A DNA stretch of 32,989 nucleotides from Prevotella sp. Its GTDB lineage: Bacteria; Bacteroidota; Bacteroidia; Bacteroidales; Bacteroidaceae. Position 1 is the first letter of the stretch. Every line of letters begins with the position of its first letter. The stretch is taken from the NCBI GenBank assembly GCA_017561825.1, contig JAFZBK010000030.1, positions 1-32,989 on the forward strand, read 5' to 3'. The translations under genes were made by a program, and so were the position numbers. Of this stretch, positions 23,645 to 30,738 are shown one piece after another. The notes under the pieces were generated by a model that saw nothing but the letters and a program-made list of their open reading frames with translations, was not told the DNA's origin and did not search any database.

Positions 23645-23980
23645 TTAATTGTTGCGATAATTATTTTTTTTGATTTCCTCGTTATCATTTGTCATAGATT
23701 GATATTGATGGTAGTCAATATAATCGGAACGAAACAAGACATTCAGCCAATATTGAGTTTCATGGTTTTCCTTAAGTGAGATCGACAATTTATTAATAAA
23801 ATCTTTTCTGCTTTGGGCATCTAATGCTTCGCAGATGTTAGCACCGATACTCGTTCCACTCCTAAGCATTTGCATAGATAGTGTTTTTTCGTTTTTTGAA
23901 TTAAGCAGGTATTTATAACAATTCACTATTCTCACTGCAAAATCCTCTCCTTTTTGCTTTAGTATGCTGTTATTTGCCAT
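23645..23980 (-). CDS. Four-helix-bundle protein (23S rRNA IVS / S23 type)
   Basis: Small cytosolic protein of 111 residues. The family pattern is clear: FAVRIVNCYKYLL, then MLRSGTSIGANICEA, then ISLKENHETQYWLNVL. These proteins form four-helix bundles and pentamers. They were first found encoded in intervening sequences of 23S rRNA genes, but in Bacteroidales they are mostly stand-alone genes, often near retroelements or defence genes; their function is not established. No rRNA is present here. The DNA is visibly more AT-rich than its neighbours, with codons such as ATA and AAT favoured, which suggests recent acquisition. The tail (NDNEEIKKNNYRNN) is low-complexity. It ends 14 nt before the AGCS frame and starts 24 bp from a heptamer tract. 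Confidence 0.88.
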   Translation of the reverse strand: MANNSILKQKGEDFAVRIVNCYKYLLNSKNEKTLSMQMLRSGTSIGANICEALDAQSRKDFINKLSISLKENHETQYWLNVLFRSDYIDYHQYQSMTNDNEEIKKNNYRNN

Positions 23981-24003
23981 ATAAATCTTTAATATATAAA
24001 ACC

Positions 24004-24052
24004 CTCATCTCTCATCTTTCATCTTTCATCTCTCATCTCTCATCTCCCATCT
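24004..24052 (-). repeat. Heptamer tandem repeat, 7 units (CTCATCT type)
   Basis: Seven 7-bp units on the + strand: two CTCATCT, two TTCATCT, two CTCATCT and CCCATCT. For the leftward DUF4230 gene the purine-rich strand is sense, and the repeat itself supplies the TGA stop after MGDER. The unit set is nearly the same as the tract at 3325-3394. Confidence 0.95.
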
Positions 24053-24800
24053 CTCCATTCCTCACCCTCACTTTAACGTTATCAAATCCCATGGAACGCA
24101 TGAGTTGGTAGAACTGGCGGGACGCATTCTGTTCTGCACTGGCGATATTTTCGGAAGTCAGACAACGTTCCTTCATACGTTGGTAGGCCCGTTTATACAT
24201 CAACTCACGGTCACCATCAGTCCATTTACCCGATTCAAAGAACGATTGTGTGCGCGCCTCATCGATAAACCGTTCATCCAGAAGCTTGATGGGCGGGAGG
24301 GTGACAAGGATACTGTCCTTATCCTTCTTGATCCAATCGTCAGCCACCTCTTGCATATCAATACCCAACCGCAGCGTTCCGTAATAGATGCGGATAAGCT
24401 GGTCGTCTGAGAAGAAGCCGTTGCGAGTGGTGTCGATCATCTCTTCATCAGCAACCGACAGGAATTCCCACTGTCCGATATCCTTCATCGACTTGATCTG
24501 CGTGGGTGTGATGCCGATACGCTGGTCGATCTCGATGGAAGCAGAAGCATCGGTCATCTTATTGAAGAGGAAGTAGCCTACTCCCAAAACGATGAGAATC
24601 AGGGCAAGAATACCGATGACGGTCCACTTACTGGCTTTACCTAACATCTGGAAGAAGGCGGTGAGCGCATTCTCAATACCCTTCGTGATCTCCTCTTGGG
24701 TGAGCTCAGACGACTGCTGTGTCTGCTGCTTGGTCTTCTTGGTGTTCTTCTTGGTCACCTTGGAGACTTTCTTTGGCGTGTTGGATTCCTTTGTGGTCAT
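24033..24800 (-). CDS. DUF4230 protein with N-terminal membrane anchor
   Basis: Membrane-anchored protein of 255 residues and unknown function. A Lys/Thr/Gln-rich cytosolic tail (residues 1-35) precedes one membrane helix (about 60-83, WTVIGILALILIVLGVGYFLF). A DUF4230 domain then faces the periplasm, with a signature like LPPIKLLDERFIDEARTQSFFESG and a C-terminal helix (AEQNASRQFYQLMRSMGFDNV). Its ATG overlaps the TGA of the upstream DUF4230 gene by four bases (ATGA), so translation is likely coupled and the products may act together. The C-terminus ends in heptamer repeat sequence (NGEMGDER), so the original end may have been lost. Confidence 0.8.
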   Translation of the reverse strand: MTTKESNTPKKVSKVTKKNTKKTKQQTQQSSELTQEEITKGIENALTAFFQMLGKASKWTVIGILALILIVLGVGYFLFNKMTDASASIEIDQRIGITPTQIKSMKDIGQWEFLSVADEEMIDTTRNGFFSDDQLIRIYYGTLRLGIDMQEVADDWIKKDKDSILVTLPPIKLLDERFIDEARTQSFFESGKWTDGDRELMYKRAYQRMKERCLTSENIASAEQNASRQFYQLMRSMGFDNVKVRVRNGEMGDER

Positions 24801-25465
24801 CGTGCTATGGATTTAGCGTCAAACAATGTGGGCAGGTCGGTCACCGAGAACTCCTTGCGGAAGGTCACTGTGATGTTCTCCTCGGGATAGCCCATATCTA
24901 CAATCATTGGGATGATGGTGTTGGCGGCACTGGCTTGTGCCATCGGGATGATACCCATGCGAGGAATGTCGTTGATGATGGCGGCACGCCCTTGGTTCTC
25001 ATAGTTCGCCATCTCGGAATCAGAGAAGTTCGCCCGAAGGATGGACACCTGTTTCTTGATCTCCGCATGGTTGATCTTACTACTGGTGAGTTCCACCTTC
25101 GGATCAGGCAGCACCACTTCAATCTTATCACCATGACGCTTGATGTTCTTTGCAGAGAAGCCACTGAAATCCACTGATGCCTTCAGCGTGGCATCCATGG
25201 GAATGGCAATTTTCCGTTGTCCTACAGGCAGGACGATATTGAACTCCTTCTGCAGGAATGATCCCTTGAGTTTCATCTGGTCGTCGTGGGTGACAATCTT
25301 GTGGACATGCACCTCAGCGGTGTAGAGCTTGGCACATTTCTGGATCTGCATCACCATCATGGGAATGGTATCGATGGGGGCAGTCTCTTGTGAGGGTTGC
25401 GGACTATCCGTGCAAGAAAGCATCAACAGCACGGAAAGGAAGACCATCAACAGCGTTTGTTTCAT
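24797..25465 (-). CDS. DUF4230 lipoprotein
   Basis: Predicted lipoprotein of 222 residues: signal peptide with lipobox LMLSC (Cys at about residue 18) and a Ser/Pro/Thr-rich linker. It is followed by a DUF4230 domain (TAEVHVHKIVTHDD, VLPVGQRKIAIPMDATLKA, VVLPDPKVELTSSKINH). The function is unknown. The protein shares its domain with the next gene, but one is lipid-anchored and the other carries a membrane helix. A promoter lies just upstream (25487-25494). The two form a two-gene unit through the 4-nt overlap at 24797-24800. Confidence 0.82.
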   Translation of the reverse strand: MKQTLLMVFLSVLLMLSCTDSPQPSQETAPIDTIPMMVMQIQKCAKLYTAEVHVHKIVTHDDQMKLKGSFLQKEFNIVLPVGQRKIAIPMDATLKASVDFSGFSAKNIKRHGDKIEVVLPDPKVELTSSKINHAEIKKQVSILRANFSDSEMANYENQGRAAIINDIPRMGIIPMAQASAANTIIPMIVDMGYPEENITVTFRKEFSVTDLPTLFDAKSIAR

Positions 25466-25486
25466 TTTGATGACGTTTTATTGTGC

Positions 25487-25494
25487 AAAGATAG
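25487..25494 (-). promoter_or_regulatory. -7 box of the DUF4230 pair
   Basis: TATCTTTG on the - strand (complement of 25487-25494), with ATTG (complement of 25515-25518) as a partial -33 box 20 bp away. It gives a leader of about 15 nt before the ATG at 25465. Confidence 0.6.
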
Positions 25495-25562
25495 TATTTT
25501 TTCGGGAGCTATCACAATTTTCTTTCAAAATGTTAGTTAATATACTATATAATAAGAACGAT

Positions 25563-26129
25563 ATGAAGAAGAATTACTTATTAGGGATTGTTGTTATGTT
25601 GCTCGTTGGCATGATGATGTCGTGCAACGAGAAGAAGCAGTCGAACGTGATCATCGCCCCCAAACCCGTCAAGCAGGCCCCCAAGGAACCTGTGAAGATG
25701 AGTGAGTACAAGCATGCTGATAATGTGGATTGGTTGGACAAGACCTATAAGGTTGAGGTACACCGCTTCGTGGCAGACAGTCTGCCGAAGGTGAAAGATG
25801 AGCAGGGGAATCCCTATTTCGATAACCTGATCCGGGTTCGTGTTTTACGTGCAGATGGATCGGAGTTCTTCAATCGTGTGTTTTCCAAGAAGAGTTTCAA
25901 TGATTACCTGGATGAGAATACTCGGAAGTCGGGTGCGTTATTAGGTATCGTGTTCGACCATGCCGAAGGGGATGACCTCTTCTTCGGTGCCAGCGTGGGC
26001 TCACCCGACCGTCTCAGTGATGAGTATATCCCGTTGATCCTCACCATCAGTCGTATGGGTGATGTAGGCATCAAGCGGGATACGCAGATTGACTCGGCAC
26101 AGCCTGAGCCAGAAGAAGATGAAATCTGA
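25563..26129 (+). CDS. DUF4738-like lipoprotein
   Basis: Predicted lipoprotein of 188 residues. The signal peptide MKKNYLLGIVVMLLVGMMMSC ends in a lipobox with Cys21. A short Lys/Pro-rich linker (PKPVKQAPKEPVK) is followed by one compact domain (VDWLDKTYKVEVHRF, YFDNLIRVRVLRADGSEFF, LLGIVFDHAEGD, YIPLILTISRMGDV) that I match, with moderate confidence, to DUF4738. The tail is acidic (PEPEEDEI). An in-frame extension back to 25329 overlaps the divergent DUF4230 gene and is rejected because only ATG 25563 gives a signal peptide. It is divergent from the DUF4230 pair. No convincing + strand promoter box was found in the 97-bp gap. Confidence 0.8.
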   Translation: MKKNYLLGIVVMLLVGMMMSCNEKKQSNVIIAPKPVKQAPKEPVKMSEYKHADNVDWLDKTYKVEVHRFVADSLPKVKDEQGNPYFDNLIRVRVLRADGSEFFNRVFSKKSFNDYLDENTRKSGALLGIVFDHAEGDDLFFGASVGSPDRLSDEYIPLILTISRMGDVGIKRDTQIDSAQPEPEEDEI

Positions 26130-26157
26130 GGAATGAGGAATGTGGAATGAGGAATGA
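26130..26157 (+). repeat. Heptamer repeat, GGAATGA type, 4 units
   Basis: GGAATGA, GGAATGT, GGAATGA, GGAATGA follow directly after the TGA stop of the lipoprotein gene (26127-26129). The purine-rich strand is sense for that gene and would give further stops. Confidence 0.92.
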
Positions 26158-26168
26158 GAATTTCACTT

Positions 26169-26552
26169 TCAAGCTCTCTTGAGTGCCCTTTGATTTTCTT
26201 CAAACTCTTTGGGACACTTGCTGATGAAGATGGCGTTGATGATAATATTGGCGGCCATCTCCTCATCGGTGAGGTCCACAAACTTGTCGCGTTTCACTTC
26301 CTTTCCCACCAACACGTCCCATGAGGTGTTGAAATTGGAATCCTGGGCACCGAAGAAATTGTCCTTGGTAGCAGGATCTTCGATGAGCATATAGCGTACC
26401 GTCTTGTTACTGGCGGTCGACTTCATGGTGGTGAGGATATCGAACGCTTCCTTGAACTCCCGCTTATGTCGTTTGGCATTGGGGTACATGATGGCGATGG
26501 TCGGGAAGAGATCATCGAACTCAAAGGTCTGCAATAATTCTTTTACTTTCAT
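26169..26552 (-). CDS. Conserved Bacteroidales protein (DUF6557-like)
   Basis: Small cytosolic protein of 127 residues without signal peptide or membrane helix. Recognisable stretches are LLQTFEFDDLFPTIAIMYP, FKEAFDILTTM, FFGAQDSNFNTSWDVLVGKEV and TDEEMAANIIINAIF. I relate it to DUF6557 from memory; no function is known. A TTG at 26561 extends the frame, but ATG 26552 (MKVKELL) matches the expected start. It lies 9 nt downstream of the exonuclease III gene and is probably co-transcribed with it. Confidence 0.7.
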   Translation of the reverse strand: MKVKELLQTFEFDDLFPTIAIMYPNAKRHKREFKEAFDILTTMKSTASNKTVRYMLIEDPATKDNFFGAQDSNFNTSWDVLVGKEVKRDKFVDLTDEEMAANIIINAIFISKCPKEFEENQRALKRA

Positions 26553-26561
26553 AACTGTCAA

Positions 26562-27317
26562 CTATTTAAGAATAAGCTCCACCGGACAATGGTCGCTGCC
26601 GTATATCTCCGTATGGATCTTGGCATCTTCCATGAGGGGGGTAAGACGGTTGGACACCACGAAATAATCGATGCGCCAGCCCGCATTCTTCTCTCTTGCC
26701 TTGAAACGGTAGCTCCACCACGAATAGATATCCTTCATATCGGGATAGAAGAAACGGAACGAGTCGGTGAAGCCATTGTCTAACAAAATAGTGAACTTCT
26801 CGCGTTCCTCATCGGTGAAGCCTGCATTCTTACGGTTTGTCTTGGGATTCTTCAAGTCAATTTCCTGATGAGCCACGTTCAGGTCACCACACACAATCAC
26901 GGGTTTCTTCGCATCCAACTGCTTCAGGTATGAACGGAAGTCATCTTCCCACCGCATACGATAATCAAGACGTTTCAGTCCATCCTGCGAATTGGGGGTG
27001 TAGCAACATACGAGGAAGAAGTCGTCCATCTCCAAAGTGATCACTCTTCCTTCATGGTCGTGCTCGTCAATACCTATTCCATAGGAAACGCTGAGGGGTG
27101 TATGTCTGGTGAAGATGGCCGTACCGCTATAGCCTTTCTTCTCGGCGTAGTTCCAATAGGATGTATAGCCGTCGAACGCCAGATCCAGCTGACCCTCCTG
27201 CATCTTCGTCTCTTGCAGACAGAAGAAGTCGGCATCCAGGGCTTTGAACGCCTCACTGAAGCATCCTTTGCCTTCACAAGCCCGCAGTCCGTTTACATTC
27301 CAACTGATTAGTTTCAT
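26562..27317 (-). CDS. xth: Exodeoxyribonuclease III (AP endonuclease)
   Basis: Cytosolic DNA-repair nuclease of 251 residues, typical length for ExoIII/APE-type enzymes. It cleaves abasic sites and trims 3' ends. Catalytic motifs of the endonuclease/exonuclease/phosphatase fold are intact: WNVNGLR (Asn7/Asn9), LQETK (Glu36), GDLNVAH, YSWWSYR and the terminal SDHCPVE with the catalytic Asp-His pair. ATG 27315-27317 gives the usual MKLISWN start. It probably belongs to a - strand series with the TPR and lumazine-synthase genes upstream, but a 146-bp gap holding an inverted repeat separates them. Confidence 0.95.
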   Translation of the reverse strand: MKLISWNVNGLRACEGKGCFSEAFKALDADFFCLQETKMQEGQLDLAFDGYTSYWNYAEKKGYSGTAIFTRHTPLSVSYGIGIDEHDHEGRVITLEMDDFFLVCCYTPNSQDGLKRLDYRMRWEDDFRSYLKQLDAKKPVIVCGDLNVAHQEIDLKNPKTNRKNAGFTDEEREKFTILLDNGFTDSFRFFYPDMKDIYSWWSYRFKAREKNAGWRIDYFVVSNRLTPLMEDAKIHTEIYGSDHCPVELILK

Positions 27318-27346
27318 GGGTATCGTAGTAAATGATAAATGAAAAA

Positions 27347-27443
27347 TTAAGAATTAAAAATTATGATTACTGCTGTGGTGCAGGCCTCAAGTATCAGACA
27401 CCAAGGCCTTGACTTGAAGGTTATCATAATTCTTAATTCTTAA
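27347..27443. repeat. Nested inverted-repeat element between ribH and xth
   Basis: Two 21-bp arms (27347-27367 and 27423-27443) pair at 20 of 21 positions and are built from AATTAAG / AATTCTT heptamers. The 55-bp centre contains TCAAGT (27387-27392), the palindrome CAAGGCCTTG (27402-27411) and ACTTGA (27412-27417). It could fold as a long hairpin in RNA or be a tiny mobile element. Confidence 0.8.
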
Positions 27444-27463
27444 TCCTTAATATTATTTGATTC

Positions 27464-27940
27464 TTAGAACTTCGCCATTTTGATGGCTACGACAGCGCAT
27501 TCATCACCTTTGTTACCCAACCGTCCACCAGAGCGGTCCTTTGCCTGCTGCAGGTCGTTAGTGGTAAGCAGTCCGAAGACCACAGGAATGTCGCAAGTAG
27601 CATTCAAACGGGATATCCCGTAGGTTACACCCTGACAGATATAGTCGAAATGGGGAGTCTCACCGCGAATCACACATCCTAAGATGATGACGGCATCATA
27701 TCCGTCGTTGCGAGTCATCTGTCGTGCACCATATACCAGTTCGAAAGAACCAGGAACAGTCTTCACATGGATGTTCTCTGGTAGGGCACCATGTTTCTCC
27801 AGTGTGCTTACTGCTCCTTCGAGCAAGGCATTGGTAATCTCCGGATTCCATTCCGAAACCACGATACCGAAGCACATGTTACTGGCATCGGGCACCTGGT
27901 CGGGGTTGTAATCGGAAAGGTTATGCAGTGCTGTTGCCAT
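27464..27940 (-). CDS. ribH: 6,7-dimethyl-8-ribityllumazine synthase
   Basis: Cytosolic riboflavin-pathway enzyme of 158 residues that condenses the ribityl-aminouracil intermediate with a four-carbon butanone phosphate; it assembles into capsid-like particles in many bacteria. Family motifs are clear: [41 protein letters not shown] with catalytic His97, and [20 protein letters not shown]. Its ATG overlaps the TAA of the TPR gene by one base (TAATG), so the two are translated from one mRNA. No FMN riboswitch is seen upstream of the pair. Confidence 0.97.
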   Translation of the reverse strand: MATALHNLSDYNPDQVPDASNMCFGIVVSEWNPEITNALLEGAVSTLEKHGALPENIHVKTVPGSFELVYGARQMTRNDGYDAVIILGCVIRGETPHFDYICQGVTYGISRLNATCDIPVVFGLLTTNDLQQAKDRSGGRLGNKGDECAVVAIKMAKF

Positions 27941-28626
27941 TATTGTGCGCGTTCGATGTACTTATCGATCTCCGAAGCGACAGCAGAATTGACGTACTTC
28001 TTCTTGATGTCCTGGTAGATCTTCAGTGCTTCAGCCTTCTTGTTCTGGCTCTCCAAGATGGTAGCAGCCTGGATCAGGAAGGTGGGAGAGAGACTGTTAT
28101 TGGTGTTTTCGAGAGCCTGACTGTCAGCCATCTTAGCAGCTTTCTTCAGAGCCTCCACAGCCTTGTCGAGTTGCTTTACATGAGCGTAGGCATTACCAAG
28201 GGCAGCAACGGCAGCAGGACTAACCATCTCGTCGTTAGCAGGAGAGTACTTGTCGAGGAACTTCACGGCATCTTCCCACTTGTCGAGGTTTGCATAGCAA
28301 AGACCGGCATACAGGTTTGCCAGGTTTCCTGCGGGTGTGCTGCTGTAATCAGAAGCAATCTTCACGAAGCCTGCATAGCCAGTGCTGTCACCGTTGAGAG
28401 CCTGGGCGAACTGCTGGTTAGCGAACATCGTCTGTCCTTTAGCCAACTCTGTGCTAGCTTTAGCCTCACGAGGAGCCTTGACGAAGTTGTTGTAGAGGAT
28501 AACACTTGCGATGATCACTATCAGGGCGATAACCGCATACAAAATGGTTTTCTTGTTCTTCAGCAAGAAAGCCTCACTTTTGCTGATATTCTCAGCATTC
28601 TGTTCTTTAACGTTTACTTTTGCCAT
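27940..28626 (-). CDS. TPR-repeat membrane-anchored protein (YfgM-like)
   Basis: Protein of 228 residues with a Lys-rich cytosolic start, one membrane helix at about 29-49 ([22 protein letters not shown]) and about four tetratricopeptide repeats ([57 protein letters not shown]). The layout resembles YfgM/UPF0070 periplasmic scaffolds, but the exact role in Bacteroidetes is not known. Neighbouring ribH is translationally coupled; a functional link is not obvious. Its promoter lies at 28688-28719, divergent from recF, and the leader contains a 6-bp hairpin. Confidence 0.85.
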   Translation of the reverse strand: MAKVNVKEQNAENISKSEAFLLKNKKTILYAVIALIVIIASVILYNNFVKAPREAKASTELAKGQTMFANQQFAQALNGDSTGYAGFVKIASDYSSTPAGNLANLYAGLCYANLDKWEDAVKFLDKYSPANDEMVSPAAVAALGNAYAHVKQLDKAVEALKKAAKMADSQALENTNNSLSPTFLIQAATILESQNKKAEALKIYQDIKKKYVNSAVASEIDKYIERAQ

Positions 28627-28656
28627 TTATCGAATGTATTTATTTCCAGTTTTCGG

Positions 28657-28672
28657 GTCTGCCTGAGCAGAC
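28657..28672 (-). promoter_or_regulatory. Hairpin in the leader of the TPR-ribH transcript
   Basis: GTCTGC, CTGA, GCAGAC is a perfect 6-bp inverted repeat just after the predicted start of transcription and 30 bp before the start codon. It may protect the 5' end of the mRNA or be a small operator. There is no T run, so it is not a terminator. Confidence 0.4.
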
Positions 28673-28687
28673 TATCCATTTGGGATG

Positions 28688-28719
28688 CAAAATTACGGAA
28701 TAAATTCCACTTATTGAAA
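28688..28719 (-). promoter_or_regulatory. Promoter of the TPR-ribH unit
   Basis: TAATTTTG on the - strand (complement of 28688-28695) with TTTC (complement of 28716-28719) 20 bp upstream fits the Bacteroidetes consensus with one mismatch in the -33 box. It predicts a leader of about 55 nt. Confidence 0.6.
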
Positions 28720-28735
28720 TTTCTTGCCGACTTTT

Positions 28736-28766
28736 TTCGTTCTACGCTTGTTTTTTCGTACCTTTG
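28736..28766 (+). promoter_or_regulatory. recF promoter
   Basis: TTCG (28736-28739), 19 bp, TACCTTTG (28759-28766). The ATG of recF begins 8 bp after the -7 box, so transcription should start at or next to the start codon and give a leaderless mRNA. Confidence 0.6.
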
Positions 28767-28774
28767 CCCCTGCA

Positions 28775-29926
28775 ATGATACTCAACAAGCTATCCATCAT
28801 CAACTACAAGAACATCCAGGAGGCAACGCTGACGCTGTCGCCCAAGATGAACTGTTTTATCGGTCATAACGGGGCGGGTAAGACCAATCTGTTGGATGCC
28901 GTGTATTACCTGTCGTTCTGTAGAAGTGCCTATAGTAGCATGGATTCGCAGGTAATCCGACATGATCAGGATTTCTTTGTGGTTGAGGGCGAATATACTG
29001 ACGATCGTGGTATGCACAGTGATGATCAGGATGAGTTGCGTAAACTCTCCATCTATTGCGGCATGAAAAGGGGCACGAAGAAACATTTCAAGTGCAACAA
29101 GAAGGAATATAAGCGGTTGTCGCAGCACATCGGACTGATCCCTTTGATCTTTGTCTCTCCTGCTGACACCTATCTGGTGGATGGGGGAGGAGAGGAGCGC
29201 AGACGACTGATGGACATGGTGATCTCGCAGTATGACAACCTTTACCTCGATGCGCTGAACCGCTACAACAAAGCACTCCAGCAGCGAAATACGATGCTGA
29301 AGATGGAGGAGGAGCCTGACTTGGAGCTGATGAGCATCTGGGAAGAGCAGATGGCAGCGGAAGGAGAGATTATCTACCAGAAAAGGAGTGCTTTCGTTCA
29401 GGAGCTGATACCTGTGTTCCAGCAGATCTATCAGCAGATCTCCGATGATAAGGAGTCGGTATCCTTGCGGTATGTGTCGCATGGGCAAAGAGGACCGTTA
29501 TTGGAGGTGATCCAGCGCGACCGGATGAAGGATCGTGCCGTGGGTTATTCCCTCCATGGTGTTCATCGTGATGACTTGGAGATGTTGTTAGGTGACTATC
29601 CGATGCGGCGCGAAGGCAGTCAGGGACAACTCAAGACCTTCGTCATTGCCATGAAACTGGCGCAGTTCAGTTTCCTGAAACGCACCTGCAGTAAGACTAC
29701 TCCGCTGTTGCTGTTGGATGATATCTTTGATAAGTTGGATGCACATCGTGTGGAACGTATCGTCAATCTGGTGGCCAGTGAGGAATACGGACAGATCTTC
29801 ATCACTGATACTAACCGCGATCATCTGGATAAGATCCTGCAGGCCAATAGTTTCGACTATCAATTATTCTATGTGGAAGATGGTGAGGTAAGCGAACGAA
29901 AGGAGAAAGGAGGTAGTGATGTTTAA
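28775..29926 (+). CDS. recF: DNA replication/repair protein RecF
   Basis: Cytosolic SMC-like ATPase of 383 residues that helps load RecA at gapped DNA. Walker A is GHNGAGKT (residues 30-37, Lys36), followed by NLLDAVYYLSFCRS. The signature region is REGSQGQLKTFVIAMKLAQF and Walker B is LLLLDDIFDKLDAHR with Asp315/Asp316. A frame extension upstream to 28724 crosses the -7 box, so ATG 28775 (MILNKLSIINYKN) is the start. The gene overlaps the following DUF721 gene by 8 nt, a pairing seen in many bacteria. It is not next to dnaA, dnaN or gyrB in this window. Confidence 0.96.
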   Translation: MILNKLSIINYKNIQEATLTLSPKMNCFIGHNGAGKTNLLDAVYYLSFCRSAYSSMDSQVIRHDQDFFVVEGEYTDDRGMHSDDQDELRKLSIYCGMKRGTKKHFKCNKKEYKRLSQHIGLIPLIFVSPADTYLVDGGGEERRRLMDMVISQYDNLYLDALNRYNKALQQRNTMLKMEEEPDLELMSIWEEQMAAEGEIIYQKRSAFVQELIPVFQQIYQQISDDKESVSLRYVSHGQRGPLLEVIQRDRMKDRAVGYSLHGVHRDDLEMLLGDYPMRREGSQGQLKTFVIAMKLAQFSFLKRTCSKTTPLLLLDDIFDKLDAHRVERIVNLVASEEYGQIFITDTNRDHLDKILQANSFDYQLFYVEDGEVSERKEKGGSDV

Positions 29927-30209
29927 GCGTGATATTCATGATGTATCAGAACTGGTGAATGTCTTCCTTCGTCAGAATGGCTTGGAAACACCGTTACTGC
30001 AACGACGGTTGATTGATAGTTGGGAAAAGGTGGCAGGGAAGGTCATTGAACGCTATACGGAAGAGAAATATATCCGTAATCAGGTGCTCTATGTCAAACT
30101 CTCACGACCAGCACTCCGCTCTGATCTCTCCATGATGCGCACCGATTTGGTAAACCGCCTCAATCAGGAGGTGGGCGCGAAGATCATTATTGATATACGG
30201 TTCTACTAA
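29919..30209 (+). CDS. DUF721 (DciA-like) protein
   Basis: Small protein of 96 residues matching DUF721, a KH-like fold related to the helicase-loading factor DciA. Visible family features are LLQRRLIDSWEKVAGKVIERYT and LYVKLSRPALRSDLSMMRTDLVNRLN. Its ATG lies inside the recF 3' end (shared bases 29919-29926), so it is translationally coupled to recF. GTG 29916 is an alternative start. The C-terminus converges on the cyclo-ligase gene and the two stop codons share bases 30207-30208. A role in replication is inferred from the family and the recF partner. Confidence 0.88.
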   Translation: MFKRDIHDVSELVNVFLRQNGLETPLLQRRLIDSWEKVAGKVIERYTEEKYIRNQVLYVKLSRPALRSDLSMMRTDLVNRLNQEVGAKIIIDIRFY

Positions 30210-30736
30210 AGCACCTCGTTCATCTTTACATCGTTTTCCTCTGCGGGAATTCCCGGCAGTTTCTGGAAATCGAAGCAAACACCAATCTTATATACTGATG
30301 GCACCTGCGACAAGAAACGGTCGTAGTAGCCCTTACCGCGTCCTAATCGGTTATGACGAGAATCAAAGGCCATACCAGGCACTACCGCCACGTCAATGGT
30401 ATCATATTCCGTGAACACCTTCCCCACAGGTTCCATGAGATGGAAGAAACCACTCTCTAAATCCTGCTGACCGTGATATTCACGCAGTTCCATCTTTTCA
30501 TCATCAACCACCGCGGGTAAGAGAACGGTCTTACCTTGCTTTATAAGTTCATTGATCACCTCGTGGGTGTTCACCTCATCATCCAGCGAATAGTACATTA
30601 GAATGACCTGTGCCTGTTTGATCCTTGGGTGGACAAGCAGACGTTTGATGACAGGAAGGGATAATTCTTCCAGCTGCGCAGGACTGAACTGTCCTTTTTG
30701 CATGCGGATAAACTGCCGCAGGTCTTTCTTGTTCAT
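30206..30736 (-). CDS. 5-formyltetrahydrofolate cyclo-ligase
   Basis: Cytosolic folate enzyme of 176 residues. It converts 5-formyl-THF to 5,10-methenyl-THF with ATP. Motifs are MNKKDLRQFIRMQ (substrate-binding N-terminus), VILMYYSLDDEVNTHEVI, VLLPAVVDD and the conserved ATP-binding GRGKGYYDR (residues 132-140). It begins 2 nt after the stop of the S41 protease gene, so it is co-transcribed with it. The stop codon TAG overlaps the opposing stop of the DUF721 gene. Confidence 0.95.
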   Translation of the reverse strand: MNKKDLRQFIRMQKGQFSPAQLEELSLPVIKRLLVHPRIKQAQVILMYYSLDDEVNTHEVINELIKQGKTVLLPAVVDDEKMELREYHGQQDLESGFFHLMEPVGKVFTEYDTIDVAVVPGMAFDSRHNRLGRGKGYYDRFLSQVPSVYKIGVCFDFQKLPGIPAEENDVKMNEVL

Positions 30737-30738
30737 AA

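Noticed and set aside
23645-23980. rRNA intervening sequence
   Set aside because: The protein belongs to the family first found in 23S rRNA intervening sequences, but no rRNA sequence surrounds it.
25329-25562. N-terminal extension of the DUF4738-like lipoprotein
   Set aside because: It overlaps the divergent DUF4230 gene and its promoter and would bury the lipoprotein signal peptide.
27928-28869. Long + strand ORF of 313 residues
   Set aside because: It is antisense to the TPR gene, which has clear repeats, a membrane helix and a promoter, and it overlaps the start of recF.
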